64,000 nt of DNA from Bacillota bacterium. GTDB lineage: Bacteria; Bacillota; Sulfobacillia; JABLXB01. A program made the translations under genes and the position numbers. Below are positions 9,480 to 17,668 of this stretch, piece after piece; position 1 is the stretch's first letter; each line of letters opens with the position of its first letter. The stretch spans positions 400,879 to 464,878 of the forward strand of contig JABLXB010000003.1 in NCBI GenBank assembly GCA_013178305.1, read 5' to 3'. Below the pieces are notes generated by a model, which ran no database searches, was not told the DNA's origin, and saw only the letters and a list, made by a program, of their open reading frames with translations.

Positions 9480-10643
9480 GTGAGGAAGACCGCCAGTTCA
9501 TTGCTAGCGGCAACCCTTGTGATAACGATCGTTGCGACCACGCTTTCCGGCGGCGCTGCGGGTGCGGCGCCCTACGCCGGGGCCGACCTGACCACTGATT
9601 CCCCGTGCTGTGTCCTCATGGACTACCTGACCGGGGAGGTGCTGTACGAGAAGAACCCCGACGAAAAGCGGGCGCCCGCCAGCCTGACCAAGATAATGAC
9701 GCTCGTGGTGGCACTGGAGGCGGTCGCAGCCGGCAAGGTGAAGCTAGACGACCCTGTGACCGCCGGCGAAGGGTGCGAACTCGAAGGAACGCAGGTGTGG
9801 GCCGAACCTGGGGAGACCCACCCTTTGAGGGACTGGCTTACGACCATTGCGGTCGGGTCGGCGAACGACGCCTGCAAGGTGGTTGCAGAGTACGTGGCAG
9901 GTTCGGAGCCGGCGTTCGTATCGATCATGAATGAAAGAGCCAGGCAGCTGGGCGTGACCGGCAGTGAATTCAAGAACAGCCACGGGCTCGACGAGGAGGG
10001 CCACATGGTGACCTCGCGCGACATGGCCATAATCGGCAGGCACGCGGTGGACGTGCCGGGGCTCCTCGACTTGACGAAAATATACCAGACCAAGTTCAGG
10101 GGCGGCAAGTTCAACCTGGACAACGCGAACAAGATGCTGGTGTTCTTCCCGGGCTGCGACGGGCTGAAGACGGGCAGCACCGACAAGGCGGGCTACTGCG
10201 TGGTGAACACGGCGCAACGGGACGGAAAGAGATTCATATCCGTGGTGATGGGCGCCCCTTCAACCAGGGTAAGGTTCGCGGACTCCACGAAGATGCTGAA
10301 CTACGCGTTCGCCAATTACCAGCCCATGCTCCTCGTCAAGAAGGGCCACCCCGAACAGAGGGTGAGGGTGTGGAAGGGCGCGAAGGACTACGTCGACGCG
10401 GTCCCCGAGAAGGACCTGGGTGTCGTGCTGAAGAAGGGCGAGGAGAAGGGCGTGGCGCAGAAGGTGAACCTCAAGAAGGAAGTCCTGGCGCCCGTCAGGA
10501 AGGGCGACGCGCTCGGTGAAGTGACGTTCACCAGGGAAGGTGGCGTGCTGGGGCGCGTCAACCTCGTCGCGGCGGAGGACGTGAAGAAGAAGGGCATGGC
10601 GCAGCACTTCGTGTCGGTACTCAAGGGGCTGATTTCGTTCTGA
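9480..10643 (+). CDS. dacF: D-alanyl-D-alanine carboxypeptidase (DacF type)
   Basis: Penicillin-binding DD-carboxypeptidase that trims peptidoglycan stem peptides; DacF of Bacillus is made in the forespore and shapes cortex cross-linking. A signal peptide occupies residues 1-30. The active-site motifs are SLTK (S68-K71), SAN (in AVGSANDACK) and KTG (in DGLKTGSTD). The C-terminal PBP5-like beta domain follows. The GTG start has AGGAGG 10 bases upstream; the nearby ATG at 9472 hits a stop at once. Its position just before spoIIA is the conserved dacF-spoIIA arrangement. Confidence 0.92.
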   Translation: MRKTASSLLAATLVITIVATTLSGGAAGAAPYAGADLTTDSPCCVLMDYLTGEVLYEKNPDEKRAPASLTKIMTLVVALEAVAAGKVKLDDPVTAGEGCELEGTQVWAEPGETHPLRDWLTTIAVGSANDACKVVAEYVAGSEPAFVSIMNERARQLGVTGSEFKNSHGLDEEGHMVTSRDMAIIGRHAVDVPGLLDLTKIYQTKFRGGKFNLDNANKMLVFFPGCDGLKTGSTDKAGYCVVNTAQRDGKRFISVVMGAPSTRVRFADSTKMLNYAFANYQPMLLVKKGHPEQRVRVWKGAKDYVDAVPEKDLGVVLKKGEEKGVAQKVNLKKEVLAPVRKGDALGEVTFTREGGVLGRVNLVAAEDVKKKGMAQHFVSVLKGLISF

Positions 10644-10665
10644 GGCGTAGGCCTGGTCAGGGATT

Positions 10666-10694
10666 GACGGGGCTGCCGGCGAGGCGGCCCCGTC
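10666..10694 (+). terminator. Terminator-like hairpin between dacF and spoIIAA
   Basis: GACGGGGCTGCC pairs with GGCGGCCCCGTC (one T-G wobble) around a 5-base loop. There is no U-run, so it may only slow or attenuate read-through from dacF. Confidence 0.5.
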
Positions 10695-10737
10695 GCATTA
10701 GAGCGTACATGGGCTACCGCTGGCTACCGCTGACGGA

Positions 10738-10764
10738 GAAGGAAAAACACCGGTAGCGGAGAAT
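10738..10764 (+). promoter_or_regulatory. Sigma-H promoter of the spoIIA operon
   Basis: GAAGGAAAA (10738-10746) fits RNAGGAWWW exactly. After 11 bp, GGAGAAT (10758-10764) fits RNNGAAT exactly. Transcription would start near 10771. spoIIA is the classic sigma-H target in Bacillus. Confidence 0.75.
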
Positions 10765-10812
10765 CAGGCCGTGATAGGAAAAAAGTGGGAAGGCAGCAGG
10801 GGGGGCCTACCG

Positions 10813-11157
10813 TTGAAAGTGGATTTCGAGTCGGCCGGAAACGTGCTCGTCGTCAGGGTCGAGGGCGAACTGGACCTGTCAACCGCGCCGCAGTTCAGGG
10901 CCAGCGTCGAGCACGCCCTGGACCGCACGATGGCCAGGGACTGCATCCTAAACATGAAGGGAGTCAGCTTTATAGATTCATCGGGGCTGGGCGCGATACT
11001 CGGCAGGTACAGGCGCGTCACCCAGGCGGGAGGTAAGATGGCTCTCTGCGGAGTCATCCAGCGCGTGAGGCCCATTCTGGAGCTCTCGGGCATCAAGCGG
11101 ATAATGCCCCTATACGACTCGGAGAAAGAGGCGCTGGCGTCGCTTCAGGGGGACTGA
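10813..11157 (+). CDS. spoIIAA: Anti-sigma F factor antagonist SpoIIAA
   Basis: STAS-domain partner switch that, when unphosphorylated, frees sigma-F from SpoIIAB in the forespore. The phosphorylation site is in SFIDSSGLGAILGRY; by alignment with B. subtilis S58 the target is S56. The 114-aa length from this TTG matches the family (117 aa). An in-frame GTG at 10771 would add 14 residues but lies on the expected transcription start of the sigma-H promoter, so it cannot have a ribosome-binding site. A G-rich run precedes the TTG. It is the first gene of the spoIIAA-AB-sigF operon, 2 bases before spoIIAB. Confidence 0.93.
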   Translation: MKVDFESAGNVLVVRVEGELDLSTAPQFRASVEHALDRTMARDCILNMKGVSFIDSSGLGAILGRYRRVTQAGGKMALCGVIQRVRPILELSGIKRIMPLYDSEKEALASLQGD

Positions 11158-11159
11158 CC

Positions 11160-11624
11160 ATGGCTGGGGACAGGCAGCAGGCTGCAAACAGGCTCTACAT
11201 GGAGGTGGATTCGGTCGCAGCGAATGTCGGACTGGTCCGCGTCGCGGTTGCCGCTCTGGCTGCCCAGGCGGGCTTCACCATCTCCGACGTGGAGGAAATA
11301 AAGGTAGCCGTCTCCGAGGCCGTGTCCAACTCCGTGCTTCACGGTTACGGCGTGCCATCCGGGGGTGCTTCCGGGGTCATCAGGGTTACCGCGATCCTGC
11401 GGACGGGGTCGATCGCCATTGTCGTCGAGGACGACGGCAAGGGCATGGACGATGTCGAGAGATGCATGAAGGGCGGCGCCGGAGACGACCCTGAGCGGAT
11501 GGGGCTGGGCTTCATATTCATGAAATCGTTGATGGACAGCGTGGAAGTCACCTCGACCCCCGGCCGGGGCACGAGGGTCAGCATGAGCAAGTACGTTCCA
11601 GGCGCCGAGGGGGGCCGGGGGTGA
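11160..11624 (+). CDS. spoIIAB: Anti-sigma F factor / SpoIIAA kinase SpoIIAB
   Basis: GHKL-family serine kinase and anti-sigma factor that holds sigma-F inactive in the predivisional cell and mother cell, and phosphorylates SpoIIAA. The ATP-binding motifs are present: N-box EAVSNSVLHGY, G1 box VEDDGKGM and G2 box MGLGF. At 154 aa it is slightly longer than the Bacillus protein because of a short Gly-rich tail. It starts 2 bases after the spoIIAA stop. Confidence 0.94.
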   Translation: MAGDRQQAANRLYMEVDSVAANVGLVRVAVAALAAQAGFTISDVEEIKVAVSEAVSNSVLHGYGVPSGGASGVIRVTAILRTGSIAIVVEDDGKGMDDVERCMKGGAGDDPERMGLGFIFMKSLMDSVEVTSTPGRGTRVSMSKYVPGAEGGRG

Positions 11625-11628
11625 GGGT

Positions 11629-12357
11629 TTGGGTCCGCTTTCCCACGAAGAAACCCTCGAACTCATCGCGCGGGCCTCGAGGGGCGACCTCAGCGCCCGC
11701 GAATCGCTCGTAGAGGCGAACGCGGGACTCGTCCGCGCCATCGCTGCGAGGTTCAGGTGTTACGCAGGCAATGAATACGAGGACATCGTCCAGGTTGCGT
11801 ACGTCGGTTTCCTGAAGGCCATCGACGGCTTCGACCCCGGGTTCGGTGTGCGATTCTCCACATATGCGTTCCCCGTCATCATGGGCGAGATAAGGCGCTA
11901 CCTGAGGGACACCGCCCTTGTGCACCTCTCGCGCTCGGTGCAGGAAGCGAGGTCCAGGGTTTCGGACGCCCGCGCCGCTCTGAACGTAAGGCTCGGCCGC
12001 GAGCCGACCGTCGCGGAGATCGCCGCGGAGGCGGGGCTCGAGCCCGACCAGGTGATCGAGGCGATCGAATCCGCCAGGCCGCCACAATGGCTGGATGGAC
12101 CGGCCGGCGGTGACGAGTCGCCGGCCATGCTCGACGTGGCCGGCAGCCCAGACGAAAGCGAAGGGCTGATTGACCGGCTCGCGCTGGGGAAGGCGCTGGA
12201 TTCGCTCGAGCCCCGCGAGCGGCTGCTGATCATCCTCAGGTACGTCAAGGGATACACACAGACCGGAGTGGCGGCCAGGCTTGGCGTCTCGCAGGCGCAG
12301 GTATCGCGCGAGGAGAAGAGGGCTCTCGAGCGACTCCGGCAGTTGATGACGGGCTGA
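11629..12357 (+). CDS. sigF: RNA polymerase sigma-F factor
   Basis: First compartment-specific sigma factor of sporulation, active in the forespore. Region 2 is visible as NAGLVRAIAARF...DIVQVAYVGFLKAIDGFDP...FSTYAFPVIMGEIRRYLRD. Region 3 (GREPTVAEIAAEAGL) and the region 4 helix-turn-helix (GYTQTGVAARLGVSQAQVSREEKRAL) follow. The 242-aa length is normal. It starts at TTG 5 bases after spoIIAB with a GGGGGTGAGGG ribosome-binding site. The operon ends at a strong terminator. Confidence 0.94.
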   Translation: MGPLSHEETLELIARASRGDLSARESLVEANAGLVRAIAARFRCYAGNEYEDIVQVAYVGFLKAIDGFDPGFGVRFSTYAFPVIMGEIRRYLRDTALVHLSRSVQEARSRVSDARAALNVRLGREPTVAEIAAEAGLEPDQVIEAIESARPPQWLDGPAGGDESPAMLDVAGSPDESEGLIDRLALGKALDSLEPRERLLIILRYVKGYTQTGVAARLGVSQAQVSREEKRALERLRQLMTG

Positions 12358-12407
12358 AACGCCGCTGTGCCGGGCCGCATGTAAGCAGGGTTCGCATCGT
12401 TCGCAGT

Positions 12408-12440
12408 CCCCCGGGAAGATCCCGGGGGTTTTCGCTTCTT
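12408..12440 (+). terminator. Rho-independent terminator of spoIIA
   Basis: CCCCCGGG (12408-12415) and CCCGGGGG (12421-12428) form an 8-bp stem around a 5-base loop, followed by TTTTCGCTTCTT. Confidence 0.85.
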
Positions 12441-12457
12441 CTCTGCGCCTGGACAGG

Positions 12458-12487
12458 GCATTATCGTCAGGCGATAGGAGCATAATA
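12458..12487 (+). promoter_or_regulatory. Possible sigma-F/sigma-G promoter for the dodecin gene
   Basis: GCATT (12458-12462) and CATAATA (12481-12487) are 18 bp apart. The second fits the sigma-G -10 form CATNHTA; the first misses GHATR by one base. Confidence 0.3.
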
Positions 12488-12538
12488 CACTCTGCCCATT
12501 GGATTTCCAGATGGAAGCGGCACAACGACCGAGGGGGT

Positions 12539-12757
12539 ATGTCAGTGGCTATCGTGAAGGTGTTCGAGCTCGTGGGGGAGTCGAGCAAAGACTGGCAGGA
12601 CGCGGCGACAAACGCCATCGCCGAGGCCAGCAAGGCCGTCGACAAGATCGTCGCGGCCGAGATCGTCAACTGGACCGCGAACATCAGCGAGGGCAGGATC
12701 AAGGAGTACAAGGCGAACGTGAAGGTTGCCTACGTGGGTGAAATTCGCAGCATCTGA
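12539..12757 (+). CDS. Dodecin family protein
   Basis: Dodecins are dodecameric hollow-sphere proteins that store or buffer flavins, and in some cases CoA. The 72-aa sequence has the family pattern: a first strand VKVFELVGESS, helix DAATNAIAEASKAVDKI, then strands AEIVNWTANI and IKEYKANVKVAYVGE. The Trp in EIVNWTANI is near the flavin-stacking position of bacterial dodecins. It has its own terminator and lies between sigF and spoVAC, inside a forespore gene block. GAGGGGGT overlaps closely with the ATG. Confidence 0.82.
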   Translation: MSVAIVKVFELVGESSKDWQDAATNAIAEASKAVDKIVAAEIVNWTANISEGRIKEYKANVKVAYVGEIRSI

Positions 12758-12801
12758 CGGCGGCGCTGTGGTGCGCTTCCGGCCGGCGTGGTCGACCGGT
12801 G

Positions 12802-12831
12802 GGGTCCGCCCGCTCGAGCGGCGGACCCTTT
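12802..12831 (+). terminator. Terminator-like hairpin after the dodecin gene
   Basis: GGGTCCGCC (12802-12810) pairs perfectly with GGCGGACCC (12820-12828) around a palindromic loop, followed by only TTT. Confidence 0.6.
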
Positions 12832-12852
12832 CGAATGACGGGGTGTGTGGAT

Positions 12853-13311
12853 TTGAAAGCCAGCTCTGCTCAGGCTAAGGAGTACCAGAAACTCGTAAAC
12901 CAGAAATCGCCGCCGCGGCCGATTCTGAGGAACACTGTGCTCGCGTTCCTGGTTGGAGGCCTCATCTGCGTGGTCGGCCAAGTGATCTTGGGCGGCCTCA
13001 CCGCGCGCGCCGGTATGGGGCGGACAGAGGCGACCTCCCTGACATCGGGGATCATGGTCGCGCTGGGGTCGACGCTGACAGGGCTGGGCCTGTATGACGA
13101 GATCGGGCGCGTAGGGGGCATGGGCTCAGCGATTCCAATAACCGGGTTCGCGAACTCGATAACCTCTCCGGCGATGGAATTCAAGACCGAGGGATTCATT
13201 CTCGGGCTCGGGGCCAGAATGTTCACGATCGCCGGACCGGTGATCGTGTACGGGCTCATCACGGCGGTCGCGGTCTCAGCGCTCAGGATCTTCTTCCTCC
13301 GGGGGTTATAG
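12853..13311 (+). CDS. spoVAC: Stage V sporulation protein AC
   Basis: Membrane component of the SpoVA channel that moves Ca-dipicolinate into the forespore and releases it in germination; SpoVAC is thought to be mechanosensitive. The conserved AFLVGGLICVVGQ first membrane segment and GSAIPITGFANSITSPAMEFKTEG block are intact. The TTG start gives about 28 residues before the first membrane segment, as in Bacillus, and has GGGG about 10 bases upstream; ATG at 12835 is the alternative. It is followed 1 base later by spoVAD. Confidence 0.93.
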   Translation: MKASSAQAKEYQKLVNQKSPPRPILRNTVLAFLVGGLICVVGQVILGGLTARAGMGRTEATSLTSGIMVALGSTLTGLGLYDEIGRVGGMGSAIPITGFANSITSPAMEFKTEGFILGLGARMFTIAGPVIVYGLITAVAVSALRIFFLRGL

Positions 13312-13312
13312 T

Positions 13313-14380
13313 ATGGCGTTGAAGTGGGCCGGGAGGCAAACGGTGTTCCTCCAGAAGCCCCCCGTAATAGCGTCGTCGGCCGCTGTCGCCGGCCCCAAGG
13401 AGGGGAGAGGCCCGCTGGGGGCCGAGTACGACCTCGTCCTGGAGGACCTCAGGGACGGGCAGAAGTGCTGGGAGCGGGCGGAGACGCGGATGCTCTCCAG
13501 GGCGGTTCAGATCTGCCTCGACAAAGTGGGGCTGAAGCCCAACGACATCCAGTTCTTCATAGCGGGCGACCTCCTGAATCAGATTACCTGCGCAAACGCC
13601 GTTGCCCGCGACCTCTCCATCCCGTTCGTGGGCATATACGGAGCCTGCTCTACGCTGGCCGAAGGTATGGCCATAGGTTCGATGCTGATCGACGGCGGGT
13701 TCGCGGAGAGGGTGATGGTGGCCACATCCAGCCACCACAACACGGCCGAAAGGCAGTACAGGTACCCCACGGAGTTCGGGGCGCAGAGGACCCCCGCCTC
13801 CCAGTGGACGGTCACGGGCGCCGGCGCATTTCTTCTGGCGGCCAAGGGGACGGGCCCTCGCGTCACCCACGCTACCGTTGGGTCGGTCGTCGACATGGGC
13901 ATGAAGGACGTGAACGACATGGGAAGTGCCATGGCGCCCGCTGCCGCGTCGACGATACGGGCGCACTTCACCGATACTGGCAGGACCCCGGCGGACTACG
14001 ACGTGGTCCTCACAGGCGATCTGGCCTCAGTGGGCAAGGCTCTCTGTGACGAACTCCTCAAGCAGCAGGGGCTGGACCTTTCGGGTAGGTACGAGGATTG
14101 CGGGCTCATGGTGCTCCGCAAGGACCAGGACGTCCACGCGGGGGCGAGCGGCTGCGCCTGTTCGGCCCTGGTGCTTTCGGGGCGCGTCCTCAAACTCCTC
14201 GAGGCCGGCAAGTACAGGCGAGTGCTCATGGTGGCGACGGGCGCCCTGCACAGCCCGCTTACGTACCAGCAAGGCGAGTCCATACCGTGTATCGCGCACG
14301 GGATCGCGATAGAACGAGTGGGCGACGCATCCGCGAGGGACCTGGACGCGGGTGTCAAGGAGGAGGCTCTGCAGCCGTGA
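13313..14380 (+). CDS. spoVAD: Stage V sporulation protein AD
   Basis: Thiolase-fold, dipicolinate-binding soluble subunit of the SpoVA channel. The 355-aa protein shows the family N-terminus (TVFLQKPPVIASSAAVAGPKE), YGACSTLAEGM around the thiolase-like Cys, and ASGCACSALVLSG near the end. It sits between spoVAC and spoVAE as in clostridia, which carry the minimal AC-AD-AE set. Confidence 0.95.
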   Translation: MALKWAGRQTVFLQKPPVIASSAAVAGPKEGRGPLGAEYDLVLEDLRDGQKCWERAETRMLSRAVQICLDKVGLKPNDIQFFIAGDLLNQITCANAVARDLSIPFVGIYGACSTLAEGMAIGSMLIDGGFAERVMVATSSHHNTAERQYRYPTEFGAQRTPASQWTVTGAGAFLLAAKGTGPRVTHATVGSVVDMGMKDVNDMGSAMAPAAASTIRAHFTDTGRTPADYDVVLTGDLASVGKALCDELLKQQGLDLSGRYEDCGLMVLRKDQDVHAGASGCACSALVLSGRVLKLLEAGKYRRVLMVATGALHSPLTYQQGESIPCIAHGIAIERVGDASARDLDAGVKEEALQP

Positions 14381-14727
14381 ATCTGATGCTCGCTTTCCTT
14401 GTGGGCGGGGCGATATGCGCGATCGCGCAGCTCGTCGTCGACCTGACGAAATGCAACCCCGCCGTGGTCATGGTATCGTCCGTCAGCGCGGGCGCGATAC
14501 TCAGCGGCCTCGGGGTGTATGGACCCCTCGTGGAGCTCGGTGGCGCGGGTGCGACTGTCCCCCTGACCGGCTTCGGCCACTCGCTAGTGCAGGGGATAAT
14601 GGAGGACTCGGCGCGCCTCGGGTTCCTGGGGCTGTTGACCGGGGGGCTGCGGGCGACGTCTTTGGGGCTGTCGGCGGCGATCGTCATGGGTTACCTGATG
14701 GCGCTGCTGTTCAACCCGAAGGAGTAA
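14377..14727 (+). CDS. spoVAE: Stage V sporulation protein AE (SpoVAEb type)
   Basis: Small polytopic membrane subunit of the SpoVA channel, homologous to SpoVAC (LMLAFLVGGAICAIAQL; GATVPLTGFGHSLVQGIMED). The 116-aa product starts at a GTG that overlaps the spoVAD stop (GTGA), with AAGGAGGAG about 11 bases upstream. The spoVA set is limited to AC, AD and AE. Confidence 0.92.
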   Translation: MNLMLAFLVGGAICAIAQLVVDLTKCNPAVVMVSSVSAGAILSGLGVYGPLVELGGAGATVPLTGFGHSLVQGIMEDSARLGFLGLLTGGLRATSLGLSAAIVMGYLMALLFNPKE

Positions 14728-14741
14728 CGGGACTCGAGAGG

Positions 14742-16565
14742 ATGGATCGAACGAGGGTGCCGCGGGCGAGGACGCGCCCGAGAGGGATGCGCAGGCCGAA
14801 GACACCGGCAGAATTGAAGAGGCTCAGGCTCGAGGAGCTCGCAGGGGAGATCGCTGCGGAACTGGCTCCCCCGACCGGCGGCGGACGCGCAGGCGAGGGT
14901 GCCGGGGGCGGCGCGTCCGGTGGAGGCGGCGGACGCATGGGGGACCCGGGGGGGCAGATCGGCGACAGACCGGTCTCGCCGGACCTCGACGAGAACGTCA
15001 CCCTGATAAAGGCGTTATTGAATCCCAGCGATGACATAGTGTTCCGCGAAATATCAATAGGCCACGAGCAGCACATCCGCGCGGAAATTGTATTCATCGA
15101 CGGCATAGTGGACAAGTCCACTATCCACGAGCACGTCATGAAGTCCCTGATGCTGCACACGGAGCGTATCTTCCCCGCGCCCCCGAGGGGCAAGGGCCTC
15201 GGGGACGTAATCAAGGAGTTCTCCCTCACCGTTGGAGAGGTCAAGACGTCCACGAAAATGGGGGACGTGATCGACGCCGTACTCAATTCGGACACAGCGC
15301 TGTTCATTGACGGCGTCCCCATTTGTTACATCGTCAACACCAAGGGGTGGGAACACCGGAGCGTCCAGGAGCCTAACATAGAGTCCGCCGTCAGGGGGGC
15401 GCGGGAGGGGTTTAACGAGGTACTCCGGACCACGACGGCGCTCGTCAGGCGGCGCATAAAGGACAGCCGGCTGAGGGTGAAGCAGATGAGGCTGGGCCGG
15501 AGGACCAAGACGGACATCGCGGTCATTTACCTGGAGGGGGTCGCCAACGAGCAGATCGTCGCGGAGGTGTTCTCGCGCCTTCGTGACATCGACGTCGACG
15601 CCGTGCTGGACACTGGCCACCTCGAGCAGCTGATAGAAGACAATCCCTATTCGCCGTTTCCGCAGATGCAGGCCACCGAGAGGACGGACAAGGTCGGGGC
15701 GTCGATCCTGGAAGGCAAGGTGGCGATCGCGTGCGACACCACGCCGTTTGTGCTACTGGCACCCGCGACCCTGTGGGCTTTCTACCAGACATCGGACGAC
15801 TACTTCGAACGCTGGATCATCGCAACATTCGTGCGGGCGCTGCGGTTTCTCGCGCTGGTGACGGCCCTCGTGCTCCCTTCACTGTACGTATCCCTGGTGG
15901 CGTTCCATCCGGAGATGATACCCGCAAAGATTGCCCTGCCGCTGGCCGGTATACGGTCCGGCCTGCCATTCAACGCGGTTCTCGAGCTACTCATCCTGGA
16001 GCTCTCCGTCGAGACTCTCCGCGAGGCGAGCGTGCGCCTGCCTGGTCCCATCGGGCCGACGATAGGCATAGTCGGCGCGATCGTCATTGGCGAGGCTGCG
16101 ATCCGCGCCGGCCTTGTTGGTCCCCTGGCCGTCATACTCGTCGCCACAACCACGATCGCCTCGTTCGTGTCGCCGAGTTACAGTGCTGGAATTGCTGTGA
16201 GGGTGTTGAGGTTTCCACTCATCGCGCTTGCGGCGATGCTGGGTCTGGTCGGTGTCATGGTGGGAATAATAGCGATCAGCATTCATGTCTGCGGGCTCGA
16301 CTCGTTCGGGGTCCCATACCTTTCTCCGATTGTCCCGCTGACGACCGGTGATCTTAAGGACACAGCGGTACGCCTGCCGCTCTGGGCGATGAAGATGCGG
16401 CCGCTGCACCTCCGGCCGGTCGACGTCAGGCGGATGGCGCAGAGCGTGAGCGCGCTAGAGACAGGACGAGCCGCCAAACGGATCGATCTCGGACAGCCTG
16501 CGAGCGACCGGGACAAGGGCGCGGGGGAAGGGGCGGGCGGTCCCGGGGGAGGGAGCGGGCAATGA
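14742..16565 (+). CDS. Spore germination protein, GerA/SpoVAF family (A subunit)
   Basis: Inner-membrane A subunit of a germinant receptor. The 607-aa protein has a low-complexity Gly/Arg-rich N-terminal tail (about 85 residues), two soluble domains to about residue 330 (ENVTLIKALLNPSDDIVFREI...; MGDVIDAVLNSDTALFIDGV), then five to six membrane segments in the order usual for GerAA, including LPGPIGPTIGIVGAIVIGEA. It follows spoVAE, the place of spoVAF in Bacillus, but B and C receptor subunits come next, so it acts as a complete receptor operon. The start is the ATG with GAGAGG upstream; an ATG at 14787 is also possible. Confidence 0.9.
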   Translation: MDRTRVPRARTRPRGMRRPKTPAELKRLRLEELAGEIAAELAPPTGGGRAGEGAGGGASGGGGGRMGDPGGQIGDRPVSPDLDENVTLIKALLNPSDDIVFREISIGHEQHIRAEIVFIDGIVDKSTIHEHVMKSLMLHTERIFPAPPRGKGLGDVIKEFSLTVGEVKTSTKMGDVIDAVLNSDTALFIDGVPICYIVNTKGWEHRSVQEPNIESAVRGAREGFNEVLRTTTALVRRRIKDSRLRVKQMRLGRRTKTDIAVIYLEGVANEQIVAEVFSRLRDIDVDAVLDTGHLEQLIEDNPYSPFPQMQATERTDKVGASILEGKVAIACDTTPFVLLAPATLWAFYQTSDDYFERWIIATFVRALRFLALVTALVLPSLYVSLVAFHPEMIPAKIALPLAGIRSGLPFNAVLELLILELSVETLREASVRLPGPIGPTIGIVGAIVIGEAAIRAGLVGPLAVILVATTTIASFVSPSYSAGIAVRVLRFPLIALAAMLGLVGVMVGIIAISIHVCGLDSFGVPYLSPIVPLTTGDLKDTAVRLPLWAMKMRPLHLRPVDVRRMAQSVSALETGRAAKRIDLGQPASDRDKGAGEGAGGPGGGSGQ

Positions 16566-17668
16566 ACCGCGAGACCATCTCGGCTAACCAGATTATGTCC
16601 ATAGTTGCGTCGTCGCTGATAGGGGTTTCCATCCTTGCGCTGCCGAGCAGCGTGGCAAGGGTCGCTGGCCCCGACGGCTGGATATCGTTCCTACTCGCGT
16701 GGGCGGGGAGTATGGCGGCGCTCTACCTTGTGGTTGCCCTGGCGCGCAGGTTTCCCGGTGAGTCCCTCCTTCAGTATTCCATACATATCCTGGGTAGACC
16801 GGCCGGGACGGCCGCTACTTTTCTCTTCGGGGTCGTGGAGCTCGTCTCGAGTGCGCTGGTCACTCGAGTGTTCTCGGAGGCCGTCGTCAGCGCCGTCCTC
16901 CCAGAAGCGCCTCACGAGGTCATTTGCGCCGCCATGACGGCGCTGGTAGCGTACCTGTCGCTACAGAGGGTTCGCGTGTTTGCACGCGTTCACGAGCTCT
17001 TCCTCGTACCCATCCTCGTTACGTTCGGCCTGTTCATTTTGTCAGTCTACCAGAACGCATACCTGGCGAACATCACGCCTGTGCTTGCGCGGGGAGCGGG
17101 GCCGGTGCTCGCGGGTGTGGCGAGGACGTCGCTGGCGTTCCAGGGTTTCGAAATCATGCTCCTGTTCTTCGCATACGCCGCAAACCCGGGGGAGATCGCC
17201 CGGTCGTCGCTTCTCGGGTTGAGCCTCGCAGGAGTCCTGTACGTGACGGCGATTGCGGGCGTGACTGCGGTGTTCGGCCCGGAACACCTCAAGTCGTTAC
17301 AGTGGCCCATGCTGGAAGCGATCAGGATAGTCGGTGCGTCGCCCGGGGTCGGATTTGAACGGATCGAGTCACTGTTCATGACGGTCTGGATGATCGCGGC
17401 ATTCACGTCCGCAGGCGCGCTCGGGTATGCGGGAATCCGCGCTTTGAGCGATGCCATCGGTTGGCAGGATGCGACCCTGTCGGTGCCCGTGTTTTCGCCC
17501 GTGTTGTACGCGATATCCCTGGCCCCCTCCAACCTGTTCAGCGTGCTCGATGCCTCATCGCTGTCCGGCCAGGTCGCGATCGTCTATACCGTACTGCTGA
17601 CAATCACCCTCCTCGGGGTGGCGGTCATAAGGCGGAGGCGGGGGGATTCCGGTGCCCGCACCCGATAA
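16562..17668 (+). CDS. Spore germination protein GerB family (endospore germination permease)
   Basis: B subunit of the germinant receptor, an APC-superfamily membrane protein that in GerBB/GerAB homologues binds the germinant. The 368-aa sequence has about ten hydrophobic segments, starting with IMSIVASSLIGVSILALPS and including FQGFEIMLLFFAYA. It overlaps the A-subunit gene by ATGA, so the two are translationally coupled. The substrate cannot be told from sequence. Confidence 0.9.
   Translation: MNRETISANQIMSIVASSLIGVSILALPSSVARVAGPDGWISFLLAWAGSMAALYLVVALARRFPGESLLQYSIHILGRPAGTAATFLFGVVELVSSALVTRVFSEAVVSAVLPEAPHEVICAAMTALVAYLSLQRVRVFARVHELFLVPILVTFGLFILSVYQNAYLANITPVLARGAGPVLAGVARTSLAFQGFEIMLLFFAYAANPGEIARSSLLGLSLAGVLYVTAIAGVTAVFGPEHLKSLQWPMLEAIRIVGASPGVGFERIESLFMTVWMIAAFTSAGALGYAGIRALSDAIGWQDATLSVPVFSPVLYAISLAPSNLFSVLDASSLSGQVAIVYTVLLTITLLGVAVIRRRRGDSGARTR

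Noticed and set aside
14352..14741. N-terminal extension of the germination A subunit
   Set aside because: The frame is open through spoVAE, but that part is an out-of-frame reading of spoVAE; the first plausible start is ATG 14742.
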